Counted from the first letter of the stretch, positions 20,635 to 33,497 are shown. The stretch is DNA of 64,000 bases from Vibrio aestuarianus (GCF_012395185.1 NZ_JAAZTU010000016.1:32003-96002); one strand, 5' to 3'. Made by a program: numbers and translations. The notes: generated by a model not told the origin, from the sequence alone.

Positions 20635-22059
20635 CTAAGGTGTAAACGTTGCTACTCCTAGCTCATCTTCACGACGAGTCTGCGCCATCATTTGAGTAGG
20701 AGAAATCATGGTGCGAAGGTCCATATCTTTTTCTGTACGCACTAATTCACCACGTAGTGAGTTAGCAAATACGTCTACGATCTTCACATCAACGAATTGA
20801 CCAATGAGATCGGCAGAACCTTCAAAGTTTACAACGCGGTTATTTTCTGTGCGCGCACGAAGTTCCATCAAGTTCTTTTTCGATGGGCCTTCAACTAGAA
20901 CGCGTTGCTCAGTACCAAGCATTAAACGTGAATAACGCATGGCTTGCGCATTGACCGTTTGTTGTAGTTCGTACAGGCGCTCTTTTTTAACTTCTTCAGA
21001 CAAATCACAAGGATAGTCAGCAGCAGGTGTACCTGGGCGTGGAGAAAAAATAAAACTGAAGCTCATATCGAAATCAACGTCTTTAATTAGCTTCATCGTG
21101 TCTTGGAAATCTTTGTCACTTTCACCTGGGAAGCCAACAATGAAGTCTGAGCTAATTTGAATATCTGGACGAGCTTTACGCAATTTACGAATGATCGATT
21201 TGTATTCAATCGCGGTGTGTGGGCGCTTCATCATGGTCAAAATTCGGTCTGAACCACTTTGTACTGGAAGATGCAGGAAGCTCACTAGCTCTGGTGTATC
21301 TTCATAAACAGCAATGATGTCATCGGTAAATTCAAGCGGATGACTGGTTGTGAAGCGAATGCGATCAATACCATCAATCGAAGCGACCAAACGTAATAGT
21401 TCTGCAAAAGAGCAGATTTCGCCATCGTGCATTGGGCCACGATAGGCATTAACATTCTGACCAAGTAGGTTGACTTCGCGTACACCTTGCTCAGCAAGTT
21501 GGGCGATTTCGTACAACACGTCATCCATTGGACGGCTTACTTCTTCGCCGCGAGTGTATGGCACTACGCAGTAAGTGCAATATTTTGAACAGCCTTCCAT
21601 GATAGAAACAAAAGCGGTCGCACCGTCTGCTTTTGGCTCTGGTAGACAGTCAAATTTCTCAACTTCAGGGAAGGATATATCCATCACCGGCCCGGCGTTG
21701 GTTTGTGATTGTTTAATCATTTCAGGTAAACGGTGTAGCGTTTGTGGGCCAAAAATAACATCAACGAATGGCGCTCGTTCACGAATATGATCGCCTTCTT
21801 GTGTTGCCACACAACCGCCAACACCAATCACAACGCCCTGTTTTTTATCTTTTAGCGTTTTCCAACGACCTAGTTGGTGGAAAACCTTTTCTTGCGCTTT
21901 TTCACGGATTGAACAGGTGTTAAGTAATAGTACATCTGCTTCCTCTGGCTCTTCCGTTAGCTCATAGCCGTTTGCAGCGTTAAGCAGGTCGGCCATTTTT
22001 GATGAATCGTATTCATTCATCTGGCAGCCCCAGGTTTTAATTAGCAGTTTCTTACTCAT
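20635..22059 (-). CDS. miaB: tRNA-2-methylthio-N6-dimethylallyladenosine synthase
   Basis: MiaB is a radical SAM methylthiotransferase acting on i6A37 of tRNAs. Starting at the ATG at 22059 gives 474 residues, as in E. coli; five codons upstream another ATG exists, but GGAAGTGAG fits the inner one. The auxiliary cluster cysteines are C12, C49 and C83, and the radical SAM triad is C156, C160 and C163 (CSKYCTYC). A C-terminal TRAM domain follows at about 375-440. It is divergent from ubiF, as in E. coli. Confidence 0.98.
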   Translation of the reverse strand: MSKKLLIKTWGCQMNEYDSSKMADLLNAANGYELTEEPEEADVLLLNTCSIREKAQEKVFHQLGRWKTLKDKKQGVVIGVGGCVATQEGDHIRERAPFVDVIFGPQTLHRLPEMIKQSQTNAGPVMDISFPEVEKFDCLPEPKADGATAFVSIMEGCSKYCTYCVVPYTRGEEVSRPMDDVLYEIAQLAEQGVREVNLLGQNVNAYRGPMHDGEICSFAELLRLVASIDGIDRIRFTTSHPLEFTDDIIAVYEDTPELVSFLHLPVQSGSDRILTMMKRPHTAIEYKSIIRKLRKARPDIQISSDFIVGFPGESDKDFQDTMKLIKDVDFDMSFSFIFSPRPGTPAADYPCDLSEEVKKERLYELQQTVNAQAMRYSRLMLGTEQRVLVEGPSKKNLMELRARTENNRVVNFEGSADLIGQFVDVKIVDVFANSLRGELVRTEKDMDLRTMISPTQMMAQTRREDELGVATFTP

Positions 22060-22314
22060 CTCACTTCCGCTCATTTTGTTTGTCTAAATTCGTTGAGCCA
22101 TGCTCAAATTATAGCCGCCATATCAGCGGTAGCCGCGTATTGTACTGCTTTAAAAAGTCACTGACTAGTGATCCAGCGAAATCTATTCTATACAAGGCTG
22201 TATCTAGGGTTTTGCCATGTTTTTAATAAGGTTTTTGATGAAAAAAATTAGCAAAAATGTCTGAGGAACGTACAATGAAAAACAGCCTAAAAATCAGAAT
22301 GAAAAGTGTAAATA

Positions 22315-23466
22315 ATGGATAATTTTGACGTAGTGATCGTTGGTGGTGGCATGGTTGGTGCTGCTGTTGCGCTTGGTTTTGCCAAACAAGGACGCACAGT
22401 CGCGGTTATTGAAAGTTGCATCCCTGAAGCATTTGATGCTTCGCAAGCCTTTGATCTGCGTATTTCTGCTATTTCACAAACATCGGTTCAGCTATTGGAG
22501 TCTTTGGGGGCTTGGGAGTCTATTGCTCGCATGAGAACATGCCCATACCGTCGTTTAGAAACCTGGGAGCACCCTGAATGCCGAACGCGATTTAATAGCG
22601 AGGATTTAGCCTTACCACAGCTTGGTTATATGGTTGAAAATAGGCTCATACAGTTGGGGTTATGGCAACAGTTCGAACACTATTCAAACCTAACATTACT
22701 TTGCCCTGAGAAGCTAGAACGTATTGATTTTGATGAGCTTAACACTGTGCATTTGCAGTCAGGAAAATCACTCAAAGCTCAATGGGTGGTCGGTGCTGAT
22801 GGGGCCAACTCCAAGGTGCGCCAACTTGCTCATATTGGTGTTACGGCTTGGGACTATCGCCAACAATGCATGCTTATCAATGTGGAAACCGAAATGCCTC
22901 AACAAGATATTACCTGGCAGCAGTTTTTTCCTTCAGGACCTCGTTCATTTCTTCCTTTGCTCGGTCAGCAAGCTTCTTTGGTTTGGTATGACTCTCCAGC
23001 GCGCATTTGTCAACTATGTGCCTTGGACGCAGACGCGCTCAGAGGTGAAATATTATCTCACTTTCCACAAGAGCTAGGTGATATCAAGGTGTTGAAGTGG
23101 GGGGCGTTTCCTCTTACTCGGCGTCATGCTCAGCAATACTCAAAACGACAATGTGTTGTGGTCGGTGATGCGGCGCACACTATCAACCCGTTAGCAGGGC
23201 AAGGGGTGAATCTTGGTTTGAAAGATGCCAAGGTATTATTGAATGTTACTGAAGGAAAAGCTCGATTGTCTGATGACTTGCTGTATGAGTATCAATGTCG
23301 ACGTTACCCAGATAACTTGTTGATGCAAACGGGAATGGATCTGTTTTATAAGACATTCAGTAACCAAGTTCCGCCAGTTAAGCTGCTTCGTAATGCGGTA
23401 TTGAAGTTGGCAGAACACTCAGGTCCAGTTAAAGGCCAAGTGCTGAAATACGCTTTAGGGCTTTAG
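22315..23466 (+). CDS. ubiF: Ubiquinone biosynthesis FAD monooxygenase, UbiF-like
   Basis: The 383-residue flavoprotein of the UbiH/UbiF/UbiI family probably hydroxylates the C6 position of the ubiquinone ring precursor. It shows the N-terminal dinucleotide motif VVIVGGGMVGAAVALG, the middle VGADGANSKVR motif, and the C-terminal FAD motif VVVGDAAHTINPLAGQGVNLGLKD (split in family patterns as GDAAH and GQGxN). The UbiF assignment over its paralogues rests mainly on the divergent miaB neighbour, as in E. coli. The family is certain; the position specificity is inferred. Confidence 0.9.
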   Translation: MDNFDVVIVGGGMVGAAVALGFAKQGRTVAVIESCIPEAFDASQAFDLRISAISQTSVQLLESLGAWESIARMRTCPYRRLETWEHPECRTRFNSEDLALPQLGYMVENRLIQLGLWQQFEHYSNLTLLCPEKLERIDFDELNTVHLQSGKSLKAQWVVGADGANSKVRQLAHIGVTAWDYRQQCMLINVETEMPQQDITWQQFFPSGPRSFLPLLGQQASLVWYDSPARICQLCALDADALRGEILSHFPQELGDIKVLKWGAFPLTRRHAQQYSKRQCVVVGDAAHTINPLAGQGVNLGLKDAKVLLNVTEGKARLSDDLLYEYQCRRYPDNLLMQTGMDLFYKTFSNQVPPVKLLRNAVLKLAEHSGPVKGQVLKYALGL

Positions 23467-23521
23467 ATTTTCATCATCAAAGAGCGTGAATTTAAGTTTA
23501 ATGTCATGAATTGAATACAAT

Positions 23522-23551
23522 AAAAAACGCTGCTCAAAAGCAGCGTTTTTT
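23522..23551. terminator. Bidirectional terminator between ubiF and crr
   Basis: AAAAAACGCTGCT pairs with AGCAGCGTTTTTT across a 4-base loop between convergent genes. A-T tracts on both sides suit termination in both directions. Confidence 0.92.
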
Positions 23552-23579
23552 TACATAACAATGACGATAACCAATAGGG

Positions 23580-24089
23580 TTACTTAGTTACGCGTAGAAC
23601 TGGAGTTTCACCTACAGTTACAGAACCAGAAAGTTTGTTCAACTCTTTGATTTCGTCCATGTTAGAGATAACAACTGGAGTCAAAGTTGATTTTGCTTTC
23701 TCTTCTAAAAGCGCTAGATCGAATTCGATTACAGTATCGCCAGCTTTAACAGCTTGGCCTTCTTGTGCAATGCGAGTGAAGCCTTCGCCTTTCAGTTCAA
23801 CAGTATCGATACCGAAGTGAACAAATAGCTCAACACCATCGTCAGACTCGATTGAGAATGCGTGGTTTGTTTCGAAGATTTTACCGATAGTACCATTTAC
23901 AGGAGCTACCATCTTATTACCAGATGGTTTGATGGCAATACCATCACCAACGATTTTCTCAGCGAAAACAACATCTGGCACATCTTCAATATTTACGATT
24001 TCACCAGAAAGAGGTGCGATGATTTCGATTGCACCCGCATCAGCGCTGTCGTCAGATACTAGCTTTTTAAGTTTGTCAAACAGACCCAT
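23580..24089 (-). CDS. crr: PTS glucose-type enzyme IIA (IIA-Glc)
   Basis: IIA-Glc takes phosphate from HPr and passes it to sugar permeases. In its unphosphorylated form it inhibits other permeases, and the phosphorylated form stimulates adenylate cyclase in enteric relatives. The 169-residue protein has the two active-site histidines in NHAFSIES and [17 protein letters not shown]. NagE in this window lacks a visible IIA domain and so would depend on this protein. A nested palindrome sits between ptsI and crr. Confidence 0.98.
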   Translation of the reverse strand: MGLFDKLKKLVSDDSADAGAIEIIAPLSGEIVNIEDVPDVVFAEKIVGDGIAIKPSGNKMVAPVNGTIGKIFETNHAFSIESDDGVELFVHFGIDTVELKGEGFTRIAQEGQAVKAGDTVIEFDLALLEEKAKSTLTPVVISNMDEIKELNKLSGSVTVGETPVLRVTK

Positions 24090-24134
24090 TGTGTCATGCT
24101 CCTAACGTTTAGTTTAATTCTGTCGATTTATAGT

Positions 24135-24187
24135 ATACCAATCATTGAGATTAGACGACTACTTTTAGTCGTCTAGGTCATTGGTAT
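24135..24187. repeat. Nested palindrome between ptsI and crr
   Basis: An outer inverted repeat ATACCAAT/ATTGGTAT (24135-24142, 24180-24187) encloses a perfect inner stem TAGACGACTA/TAGTCGTCTA (24152-24161, 24166-24175) with a 4-base loop. It falls seven bases after the ptsI stop. It could end or process the ptsHI transcript, or be a dispersed Vibrio repeat. Confidence 0.85.
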
Positions 24188-24194
24188 CGGCAGA

Positions 24195-25919
24195 TTATTG
24201 AGTTTTCTCTGCGATGAATTTGTCTACGCAAGCTTCAATCTCTGCAGCAGTTGGAAGAGAAAGTGCTTCTTCAGCCATTGCTTTCACGTCTGCAAAGTTT
24301 GAATTACGAATGACTTTCTTCACTGTCGGGATAGAAATACCGCTCATAGAGAACTCGTCAAGTCCCATGCCTAGTAGCAGAAGCGTTGCGCGTTCATCAC
24401 CTGCGAGCTCGCCACACATACCAGTCCACTTGCCTTCAGCATGAGATGCATCGATAACTTGTTTAATCACCGTCAGTACTGCTGGTGATAGTGGATTGTA
24501 AAGATGAGAAATCATCTCGTTACCACGGTCAACCGCTAACGTGTACTGAGTCAAATCGTTAGTGCCGATAGAGAAGAATGACACTTCTTTCGCTAAGTGA
24601 TGAGCGATAGCTGCGGCAGCTGGTGTTTCAACCATGACGCCGATTTCGATATTCTCGTCGAAAGCAAGACCTTCAGCACGAAGTTCTGCTTTGTACTCTT
24701 CGATTGCACTCTTAAGTTCACGAATCTCTTCAACAGAGATGATCATTGGGAACATGATGCGTAGTTTGCCGTGTGCAGATGCACGTAGAATACCACGTAG
24801 TTGATCGCGGAGAATTTCACGGCGATCTAGGCTAATGCGAACGGCACGCCAACCCAAGAATGGGTTCATCTCTTTTGGTAGATCCATATATGGCAGATCT
24901 TTATCACCACCAATATCCATGGTACGGATAATAACCGCTTCACCGTGCATTGCTTCTGCAACTTCTTTATAAGCTTGGTATTGCTCATCTTCAGTTGGTA
25001 GGGCATCACGATCCATGAATAGGAATTCAGTTCGGTATAGACCGACGCCTTCACCACCATTACGTAAGATACCATCGCAGTCTTTTACGGTACCGATGTT
25101 ACCGCACACTTCAACTTGATGTCCGTCTAGTGTAATAGCAGGGAGGTCTTTAAGTTTTGCTAGCTCTTCTTTTTCAGCGGCAAAGTCATCACGAATTTTT
25201 TTCGCTTCTTCAAGCTGTGCTTCTGAAGGATTAATGATGATTTTGTTGTTCATAGCATCAAGAACAAGCATATCGCCATTTTTCACTTTTTTAGTGATGT
25301 CGTTAGTACCAACAATCGCTGGAAGTTCAAGTGAACGAGCCATAATTGAAGTGTGAGATGTACGACCACCAATATCACAAGCAAAGCCCAACACGTAATC
25401 AAGGTTGATTTGTGCAGTTTCAGATGGTGTTAGATCGTAAGCAACAAGAATAACTTCTTCGTTGATATCGCTAAGTGAAACGATATTGATACCAAGAGCA
25501 TTCTTAACGAAACGAGAGCCGATATCACGGATATCTGTTGCACGTTCTTTTAAGTACTCGTCATCAAGAGATTCGAGTGCAGCAGCTTGTTCTTCGATCA
25601 CGGTATAGATCGCGTTATCTGCATGCATTTTGTCATTTTTGATGAGTGCTAAAATCTCTTCTTCTAGCTCTTCATCTTCAAGCAACATGATGTGGCCTTC
25701 GAAGATGGCTTCTTTTTCTTCACCAAACGTTTCAAGTGCTTTTTGTTTAATCACTTCTAACTGAGCAGAAGATTTGTTACGTGCATCATAAAAACACTTA
25801 ACTTGGTCTTCTACTTGAGCTTCTGAAATAGAGTGAGTATTTAGGACAATTTCATCTTCTTGAAGTAGCAGTGCTTTACCGAAAGCAATGCCTGGAGATG
25901 CTAGGATGCCTGAAATCAT
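24195..25919 (-). CDS. ptsI: Phosphoenolpyruvate-protein phosphotransferase, enzyme I
   Basis: Enzyme I starts the PTS relay by taking phosphate from phosphoenolpyruvate and passing it to HPr. The 574-residue protein has the active histidine in [18 protein letters not shown] near residue 190, and the C-terminal PEP-binding barrel with [16 protein letters not shown] and [17 protein letters not shown]. The length is normal. It lies downstream of ptsH (about 140 bases) and upstream of crr, the standard order. Confidence 0.98.
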   Translation of the reverse strand: MISGILASPGIAFGKALLLQEDEIVLNTHSISEAQVEDQVKCFYDARNKSSAQLEVIKQKALETFGEEKEAIFEGHIMLLEDEELEEEILALIKNDKMHADNAIYTVIEEQAAALESLDDEYLKERATDIRDIGSRFVKNALGINIVSLSDINEEVILVAYDLTPSETAQINLDYVLGFACDIGGRTSHTSIMARSLELPAIVGTNDITKKVKNGDMLVLDAMNNKIIINPSEAQLEEAKKIRDDFAAEKEELAKLKDLPAITLDGHQVEVCGNIGTVKDCDGILRNGGEGVGLYRTEFLFMDRDALPTEDEQYQAYKEVAEAMHGEAVIIRTMDIGGDKDLPYMDLPKEMNPFLGWRAVRISLDRREILRDQLRGILRASAHGKLRIMFPMIISVEEIRELKSAIEEYKAELRAEGLAFDENIEIGVMVETPAAAAIAHHLAKEVSFFSIGTNDLTQYTLAVDRGNEMISHLYNPLSPAVLTVIKQVIDASHAEGKWTGMCGELAGDERATLLLLGMGLDEFSMSGISIPTVKKVIRNSNFADVKAMAEEALSLPTAAEIEACVDKFIAEKTQ

Positions 25920-26058
25920 AGCCTTACCTTAAATTGGTCAACTGTAAACGGGAGGGTGTGTACTATTGCGCTAACGATAATTAATAGCCCAAAGTTTAGT
26001 CTATTTCCAACAAAGCCACTTTGTTTTCACAAAATGGCTTTGAAAATAGAGGACCGGA

Positions 26059-26316
26059 TTAGTGTAGTTGGTCCATTAGAGCTACTAGGTGATCTACCGC
26101 TTGCTGAGCTTGAGGGCCTTCAGCAGAAATAGTCACAACAGTGCCTTTTACTAGGCCTAGTGTTTGAAGTTTGAAAAGGCTTTTAGCACTTGCGCTTTTG
26201 CCATTAGAAGTCACAGTGATGTCAGCATCGAATGCTTTCGCTTCTTTAACGAATTGCGCAGCAGGACGCGTGTGAAGACCGTTTTCTGCAGTGATTTCTA
26301 CTTGCTTCTCGTACAT
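26059..26316 (-). CDS. ptsH: Phosphocarrier protein HPr
   Basis: HPr is the small phosphocarrier between enzyme I and the IIA domains. The 85-residue sequence has the phosphorylated histidine in [11 protein letters not shown] (H15) and the [16 protein letters not shown] segment with the regulatory-type serine position. The start is preceded by TTGGGGTAT. It begins the ptsH-ptsI-crr group, and cysK lies upstream as in E. coli. Confidence 0.98.
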   Translation of the reverse strand: MYEKQVEITAENGLHTRPAAQFVKEAKAFDADITVTSNGKSASAKSLFKLQTLGLVKGTVVTISAEGPQAQQAVDHLVALMDQLH

Positions 26317-26564
26317 GTTATATACCCCAATTGATTTATTTTTTGTTAGTTTCTCAACCAGAACAGCTTAACCGCTAATTGACGATTCTGCTAGTGCATC
26401 GACGTCGTTTACGTGTCAGAACTGATACTGGTCTAAAATAGTACAATCGCGATTTCAATCTATGTTGTCGTTCGCCATTGTTCTGAAATACGTTTCTGAC
26501 TTCTTTATTTTGAAGCTTAAAATAAAACATTGCTGATATTACCAAAGGAGAGGCAGGGATCAAC
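26317..26564. other. ptsH leader and promoter region, no gene
   Basis: I see no gene in this stretch. It must contain the ptsH promoter on the minus strand. A TTGAAA with a TATTTT-like box further down is a weak candidate, not firm enough to list as a promoter. Confidence 0.5.
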
Positions 26565-26591
26565 AAAAAAGCCCCTGAACGGGGCTTTTTT
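26565..26591 (-). terminator. Rho-independent terminator of cysK
   Basis: AAAAAAGCCCC pairs with GGGGCTTTTTT across a 5-base loop, starting about 27 bases past the cysK stop. Confidence 0.93.
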
Positions 26592-26617
26592 AAACGAAAA
26601 ATTGATTTGACCACATA

Positions 26618-27586
26618 TTACTGCTGGTTCTCTTTCTCGGTAAATATACCGGCAAATAGTGCGGTGCTTAGATAACGCTCACCAGAGCTTGGGAGTATGG
26701 TAACAATAGTTTTTCCAGCAAATTCAGGTAGTTCTGCTAATCTATTGGCCGCGACAACAGCAGCTCCAGACGAAATTCCAGCGAGAATACCTTCCTCTTC
26801 CATAAGACGTCGTGCCATAGCAATCGCTTCGTCAGAAGTGACAGGTTCAACACGGTCAATTAGAGATAAATCTAAGTTTCCTGGAATGAAACCAGCGCCG
26901 ATACCTTGGATTTTATGTGGAGCCGGCTTGATTTCTTCACCTGCAATCGCTTGTGCTATGACCGGTGACTCGGCAGGTTCAACGGCAACAGAGATAATCG
27001 CTTTGCCTTTTTCACCTTTTATGTAACGACTTGTTCCAGTCAATGTGCCGCCTGTGCCCACACCTGCGACAAATACATCAATTTCACCGTCGGTTGCATC
27101 CCAAATTTCAGGACCTGTGGTTTTTTCGTGAATTTGTGGGTTTGCAGGGTTATTGAATTGTTGCAACAGCAAGAATTTCTCTGGGTTACTTGCCACGATT
27201 TCTTCGGCTCTAGCGATCGCGCCTTTCATACCTTTTGCAGCTTCGGTTAATTCTAAGTTTGCACCTAAAGCTTTCAATAATTTGCGGCGCTCTAAGCTCA
27301 TTGATTCTGGCATAGTTAGGGTCAGTTTATAACCGCGGGCTGCCGCAACAAACGCAAGGGCAACGCCGGTGTTACCACTGGTTGGTTCTACTAGTTCAAC
27401 ACCAGGTTTAAGAGTACCTGCTTTCTCCGCTTCCCAAATCATATTCGCGCCAATACGACATTTAACACTGAAGCTAGGGTTGCGAGCTTCAATTTTAGCA
27501 AGCACTTTGCCATTACTGACTTTGTTTAGGCGAACTAAAGGTGTGTTACCAATAGTTAAAGAGTTGTCTTCGTAGATTTTGCTCAT
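26618..27586 (-). CDS. cysK: Cysteine synthase A (O-acetylserine sulfhydrylase)
   Basis: CysK makes cysteine from O-acetylserine and sulfide using PLP. The 322-residue protein has the PLP lysine in [11 protein letters not shown] (K43), the substrate loop [15 protein letters not shown], and [15 protein letters not shown]. It is the A-type rather than the B-type judging by length and the cysZ-cysK-ptsH order, which matches E. coli. The gap to cysZ holds a degenerate repeat. Confidence 0.97.
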   Translation of the reverse strand: MSKIYEDNSLTIGNTPLVRLNKVSNGKVLAKIEARNPSFSVKCRIGANMIWEAEKAGTLKPGVELVEPTSGNTGVALAFVAAARGYKLTLTMPESMSLERRKLLKALGANLELTEAAKGMKGAIARAEEIVASNPEKFLLLQQFNNPANPQIHEKTTGPEIWDATDGEIDVFVAGVGTGGTLTGTSRYIKGEKGKAIISVAVEPAESPVIAQAIAGEEIKPAPHKIQGIGAGFIPGNLDLSLIDRVEPVTSDEAIAMARRLMEEEGILAGISSGAAVVAANRLAELPEFAGKTIVTILPSSGERYLSTALFAGIFTEKENQQ

Positions 27587-27713
27587 TGCGATATTCCTTT
27601 ATTACACACGTTAATCGTGTCTGTTAGATAAGTAGGACACGTGAGTGGATACAGAAAGAAGGATATGTGTTAACCCTGAAACGTAGAAGGATTAAAAAGT
27701 TATAAGTTATATA

Positions 27714-27803
27714 TCCTTCCTACTTGAAGTTGCGACGACGTTGATTCCTCAATCACATAGCTTGCGTATGCAAATGAGCCCTCACTTAAGTGCAACTCCA
27801 AGG
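27714..27803. repeat. Degenerate palindromic intergenic repeat, copy 1
   Basis: This segment begins with TTCCTACTTGAAG (27717-27729), which also occurs at 36308-36320, and ends with GTGCAACTCCAAGG, partly complementary to the start. It looks like a member of a dispersed Vibrio intergenic repeat family. Its limits are approximate. Confidence 0.55.
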
Positions 27804-27849
27804 TGTTTAGAGGGTTAGGTAAACCAATCTATCTCGATTGGAGCTTGTT

Positions 27850-28590
27850 TTAACATAGTTTATTCTTAAATTCGGCAACCCACATAGCGGTTGCACCACA
27901 AACTGCAACAGGCATAACAATTAAGTTAAGAATAGGAATGGTCGTAAACACCGACACCAAAATACCAAAGCTATAGGCTTTACCCTGTTTTTGTTTCAAA
28001 TTGTGTCTCATTTGATCAAAGCTGATTTTATGGTTGTCGAAGGGGTAGTCACAATACTGCACGGCCAACATCCAAGCGGTGAACATAAACCATAGTAGAG
28101 GGCCGACGGTTTGTCCTAACGCTGGGATCAACAACAATAAAAATAAGCCAAGCGCTTTTGGTAGCGTATAAAGTAACTTACGCCATTCTCGAGCAAGAAC
28201 TCTTGGCACATCTTTGATGACAGACATCAAGCCATCATCATTAACGGGGGCGCCAATAAGCTTTTCTTCTACTTTTTCAGCAAGTAAACCATTAAACGGA
28301 GCCGCGATAAAGTTCGCTAGCGTGCTAAAAAAGTATGAAAACGTAGCTAGGATAGTAATCGCTAATAATGGCCAGAGGATATAACTTAGCCAAGATAGGA
28401 AGTCTGGTATTTGGCCGATCAACTGGGTAATCCAAGTATCCAAGTGGCTGAATAGATAAAAAAGTGCACCACCAACCAAAATAATATTGGTGAGTAAAGG
28501 GAGTAAAACAAAACGACGAATTCCCGGGGTAAGAGCCAGTTCAAGCCCAAAGAAGAAGTAACCAAAGCCAGAGCGTTGCTGATGTGTCAT
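27850..28590 (-). CDS. cysZ: Sulfate transporter CysZ
   Basis: CysZ is an inner-membrane sulfate channel or transporter feeding cysteine synthesis. The 246-residue protein starts MTHQQRSGFGYFFFGLELA after a GGAAATGAT leader; an upstream TTG extension is unlikely. It has about four hydrophobic segments and the AAPFNGLLAEKVEEKL segment typical of the family. It is upstream of cysK on the same strand and divergent from zipA, exactly as in E. coli. Confidence 0.95.
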   Translation of the reverse strand: MTHQQRSGFGYFFFGLELALTPGIRRFVLLPLLTNIILVGGALFYLFSHLDTWITQLIGQIPDFLSWLSYILWPLLAITILATFSYFFSTLANFIAAPFNGLLAEKVEEKLIGAPVNDDGLMSVIKDVPRVLAREWRKLLYTLPKALGLFLLLLIPALGQTVGPLLWFMFTAWMLAVQYCDYPFDNHKISFDQMRHNLKQKQGKAYSFGILVSVFTTIPILNLIVMPVAVCGATAMWVAEFKNKLC

Positions 28591-28832
28591 ATCATTTCCA
28601 ATACAAAATTTTATCAATGAATAGCGTGAAAGCTATTCTACTCAACCTATCGAAGAAGAAAAGCGTGGTGAAAATCACATCATGTATGGAACTTCTCACA
28701 TTAAGTTGTTCTAAATCGGTACTAAGTTTTGGTAAAGTACCTGAATAGACCGAATAATCCACCTTGGTGATACGTTCAGTTCAGCGATATACAGCAACGA
28801 ACAACAATACATCGAGAAACTGAGAGTGAAAA

Positions 28833-29669
28833 ATGCAGGAATTGAGATTCGTACTCATCATTGTTGGCGCGCTAGCGATAGCCGCTCTACTGTTCCACGG
28901 CCTTTGGACCAGTAAGAAAGAAGGGAAATCGAAGTTTGGCGACAAGCCTCTCGGGAAAATCGATGTTGATCACGATGATTCCGTCTCTTCACCGCAACGT
29001 TCGTTTGCTCCAGAAGATGATTTTGAGATTATCCGAAAAGAACGCAAAGAGCCTGACTTCAGTGAAACAGTTGATCCATTAATTGATGGTTATCCTGAAA
29101 AGATGGTTGCAGTAGATACTATTGATGAGATTGAGGATATTCCTTCAATTTCTGTATCAGAAGCTCCGCAACCGGTTATTGTTCAAGATACTGCTCACGT
29201 TGAGCAAGAGAGCCAAGAAGTTGAAGTTGCAGAAGAACAACCCGCAGATATGGAAGTGCTAGTACTTAATGTACATTGTGCAGCGAATGAACCTTTTGTT
29301 GGTACTAAGCTTTTTGATAGTATGCAGCAAAATGGTTTGCTCTACGGTGATATGGATATATTCCACCGTCACGCTGATCTTTCAGGGACAGGTAAGGTAT
29401 TATTTAGTGTTGCTAATATGATGCAACCAGGCACACTGGAGCATAATGATCCTGCTGATTTCACTACACAAGGTATTTCATTTTTCATGACTCTGCCATG
29501 CTACGGTGAAGCGGACCAAAACTTTAAATTGATGCTCAAAACCGCGCAACAAATTGCCGATGATCTTGGCGGTAATGTGCTTGATGATGCTCGTAACCTG
29601 ATGACTCCAGACCGCTTAGCAGCATACCGTCGTCAGATACAGGAATTTAAAAACGCTCGTAGCGCGTAA
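28833..29669 (+). CDS. zipA: Cell division protein ZipA
   Basis: ZipA tethers FtsZ to the inner membrane. The 278-residue protein has an N-terminal membrane helix at about residues 4-24 without cleavage, then a charged basic segment, a long acidic and proline-containing linker (about 45-145), and a C-terminal FtsZ-binding domain from about 150 ([33 protein letters not shown], in parts). Order with ligA and cysZ matches E. coli. A terminator-like hairpin precedes ligA. Confidence 0.96.
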   Translation: MQELRFVLIIVGALAIAALLFHGLWTSKKEGKSKFGDKPLGKIDVDHDDSVSSPQRSFAPEDDFEIIRKERKEPDFSETVDPLIDGYPEKMVAVDTIDEIEDIPSISVSEAPQPVIVQDTAHVEQESQEVEVAEEQPADMEVLVLNVHCAANEPFVGTKLFDSMQQNGLLYGDMDIFHRHADLSGTGKVLFSVANMMQPGTLEHNDPADFTTQGISFFMTLPCYGEADQNFKLMLKTAQQIADDLGGNVLDDARNLMTPDRLAAYRRQIQEFKNARSA

Positions 29670-29689
29670 ATAAAAAACAGACCACTAAG

Positions 29690-29706
29690 GGCTCCTCGTC
29701 GGAGCC
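29690..29706 (+). terminator. Terminator after zipA
   Basis: GGCTCC pairs with GGAGCC across a 5-base loop, followed by TTTTTT. It lies 20 bases past the zipA stop and 24 before ligA. Confidence 0.8.
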
Positions 29707-29717
29707 TTTTTTCATGA

Positions 29718-31772
<2,055 letters not shown>

Positions 31773-31796
31773 CCATTCATTTCGTCCCTGCATGTA

Positions 31797-31829
31797 ATTA
31801 AGTCTCAATTTTTATAATTGAGGCTTAAT
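31797..31829 (+). terminator. Rho-independent terminator of ligA
   Basis: A 14-bp stem with one G-U pair (31797-31810 with 31816-31829) and a 5-base loop is followed by TTTTTG. Confidence 0.9.
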
Positions 31830-32281
31830 TTTTTGTAAAAAAAAGCATCCCACCTTTTCGTTTTTATTCTTAAATTATCCTGCTTTTAGCCATGACTACT
31901 AAAAATGCTCTCATCTACTTTCTCGTGATTATTGCGAGGCACTTCAAGTTAATTGAAATGATGAAATACATAATATTCTGATTTGTATGGTTTTTATGTT
32001 TTTTTTTGGCTTTTTTGTTGTTTATTAGATCTTGATCTCTTACTTGGCTAAAGTTTGCTATGGCTCATATTTTTTTAGATAAAAGTTAAGTTCTCATTGA
32101 TGTTTTTCACCGCGAAGTTAGTCTATTAAACATGGATACACGGTGTGTATGCAGGAAATAGAAAATCAAAAGTTAAAGATTAATTTAGGTTTTCAACATA
32201 GGAAATGATTTCTCCCTTCGGCGGCCAACTTAAGGTGAGAAATATAAAAGACAGCTATATCCATTTTTAGGAGTTTTTTCC
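31830..32281 (+). promoter_or_regulatory. Long non-coding region upstream of the porin
   Basis: About 450 bases without a convincing gene precede the porin. The length fits a distal promoter with a long 5' untranslated region, common for regulated porins. A short dyad (ATTTCTC with GAGAAAT, about 32206-32240) lies just before the ribosome binding site TAGGAG and could form an RNA structure or small-RNA target. No ToxR or CRP site is claimed. Confidence 0.5.
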
Positions 32282-33433
32282 ATGGACAAAATGTTTAAAC
32301 GTACTCTTCTAGGTGCAGCAGTAGCAATGGCTTCAACTGGTGCATTTGCAACGGAAACTGGTCAAGTTGGTGTTATTTCTGACTTCAATGTTGAGGTATA
32401 CGGCGTCGCAGCAATTTCTGTTGTTAACTACAACACAACAGATGAAGATGATGCTAGCAGTGGCTACGCTGTAGAGAACGAATCTCGTATTGGTTTTCGT
32501 GCCCACAAAGATATGTTTGAAGACTTCAAAATCACGATGCAAATTGAGTCTGGCTATGTAGATAGCACAGATTGGGGGCACGGTGGCGTTTCAGGTGGCG
32601 TGCTTGGTTTCCGTGATACTTTCCTTGGTGCTTCTGGCTCTTGGGGTAACGTTCGTGTGGGTCGTGTTCTTACGCCACTATACGAAATCGTTGACTGGCC
32701 ATTCTCTAACCCAGGTCTAGGTTCTGTATTCGATTGGGGTGGCATCAACGCTCACTACGATCGTCAATCTAACCAAATTCGTTACGACTCGCCAAAATTC
32801 GGTGGCTTCTCTTTTGCTGCTTCTGTTGGTCGTGATGATAATGACAACGGTGGTGGTGCAGCAACTCGTGATGCTAACTTCTTTGGTGCAAGTGCTAAGT
32901 ACAGCTTCGAAAAAATAACCTTTATGGGTGCAGTTGAATCTGGTACGCGTGTAGTTGGCGATACTGCGGAGTCTTGTGTGTTTGACCCTAAAGATCCAAT
33001 GAACCCTGATTGTACACCTAGTGTAGATGGCTATAAAGACGATACATTCGCATACATCGTTGGCTTTGAAGCAAGCCTACCAGCTGGCTTTGGTATTGCA
33101 GCTGCATATAAAGGCGAAGAAATTGATAATGGTGATCGCAAATATACGCAAGATTCATACTCTGTTGTTGGCCAATACTGGAATGGTCCGTGGGGCTTTA
33201 AAGTAGGCTACGCAGCGAATGATGATGCAGATTTGTCTGGTACAACTGCTGCAAATTCATCGCTAAAAGCGAGTGCGACGGATAAGAGCGATACTGTTTC
33301 TGGTCAGATCATGTACGTGAAGGATGGTTTTGTACCTTATCTACGTGTTGCAAGTCGTAGCTTTACTGACAATGACCGTGGTGATGTTTCATCAGATCTC
33401 GTAACTCGTATTGGCCTTGAGTACGGTTTCTAA
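32282..33433 (+). CDS. Outer-membrane general porin (Porin_4 type)
   Basis: The 383-residue precursor has a signal peptide ending AFA at residue 23, then alternating beta-barrel sequence with the porin landmark VRVGRVLTPLYEIVDW and a C-terminal phenylalanine (GLEYGF), the outer-membrane insertion signal. It resembles trimeric diffusion porins of vibrios and Photobacterium, not clearly OmpU, since its N-terminal mature sequence differs. Two cysteines (SCVFDPKDPMNPDCTP) lie in what is probably an extracellular loop and could form a disulfide. Vibrio porins are often ToxR-controlled, and toxRS is in this window, but control here is not shown. Confidence 0.9.
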   Translation: MDKMFKRTLLGAAVAMASTGAFATETGQVGVISDFNVEVYGVAAISVVNYNTTDEDDASSGYAVENESRIGFRAHKDMFEDFKITMQIESGYVDSTDWGHGGVSGGVLGFRDTFLGASGSWGNVRVGRVLTPLYEIVDWPFSNPGLGSVFDWGGINAHYDRQSNQIRYDSPKFGGFSFAASVGRDDNDNGGGAATRDANFFGASAKYSFEKITFMGAVESGTRVVGDTAESCVFDPKDPMNPDCTPSVDGYKDDTFAYIVGFEASLPAGFGIAAAYKGEEIDNGDRKYTQDSYSVVGQYWNGPWGFKVGYAANDDADLSGTTAANSSLKASATDKSDTVSGQIMYVKDGFVPYLRVASRSFTDNDRGDVSSDLVTRIGLEYGF

Positions 33434-33470
33434 GCTAAAATCATTTGCTTGAAATAGTTAGTAAAAATTA

Positions 33471-33497
33471 AAACGCTGGTAATTTTTACCAGCGTTT
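33471..33497 (+). terminator. Rho-independent terminator of the porin
   Basis: AAACGCTGGTAA pairs with TTACCAGCGTTT across a 3-base loop and is followed by Ts. Confidence 0.93.

Noticed and set aside
32282..33433. Calling the porin OmpU or OmpT
   Set aside because: The mature N-terminus does not match OmpU as I recall it, and I cannot separate OmpT-like from other Vibrio porins without an alignment.
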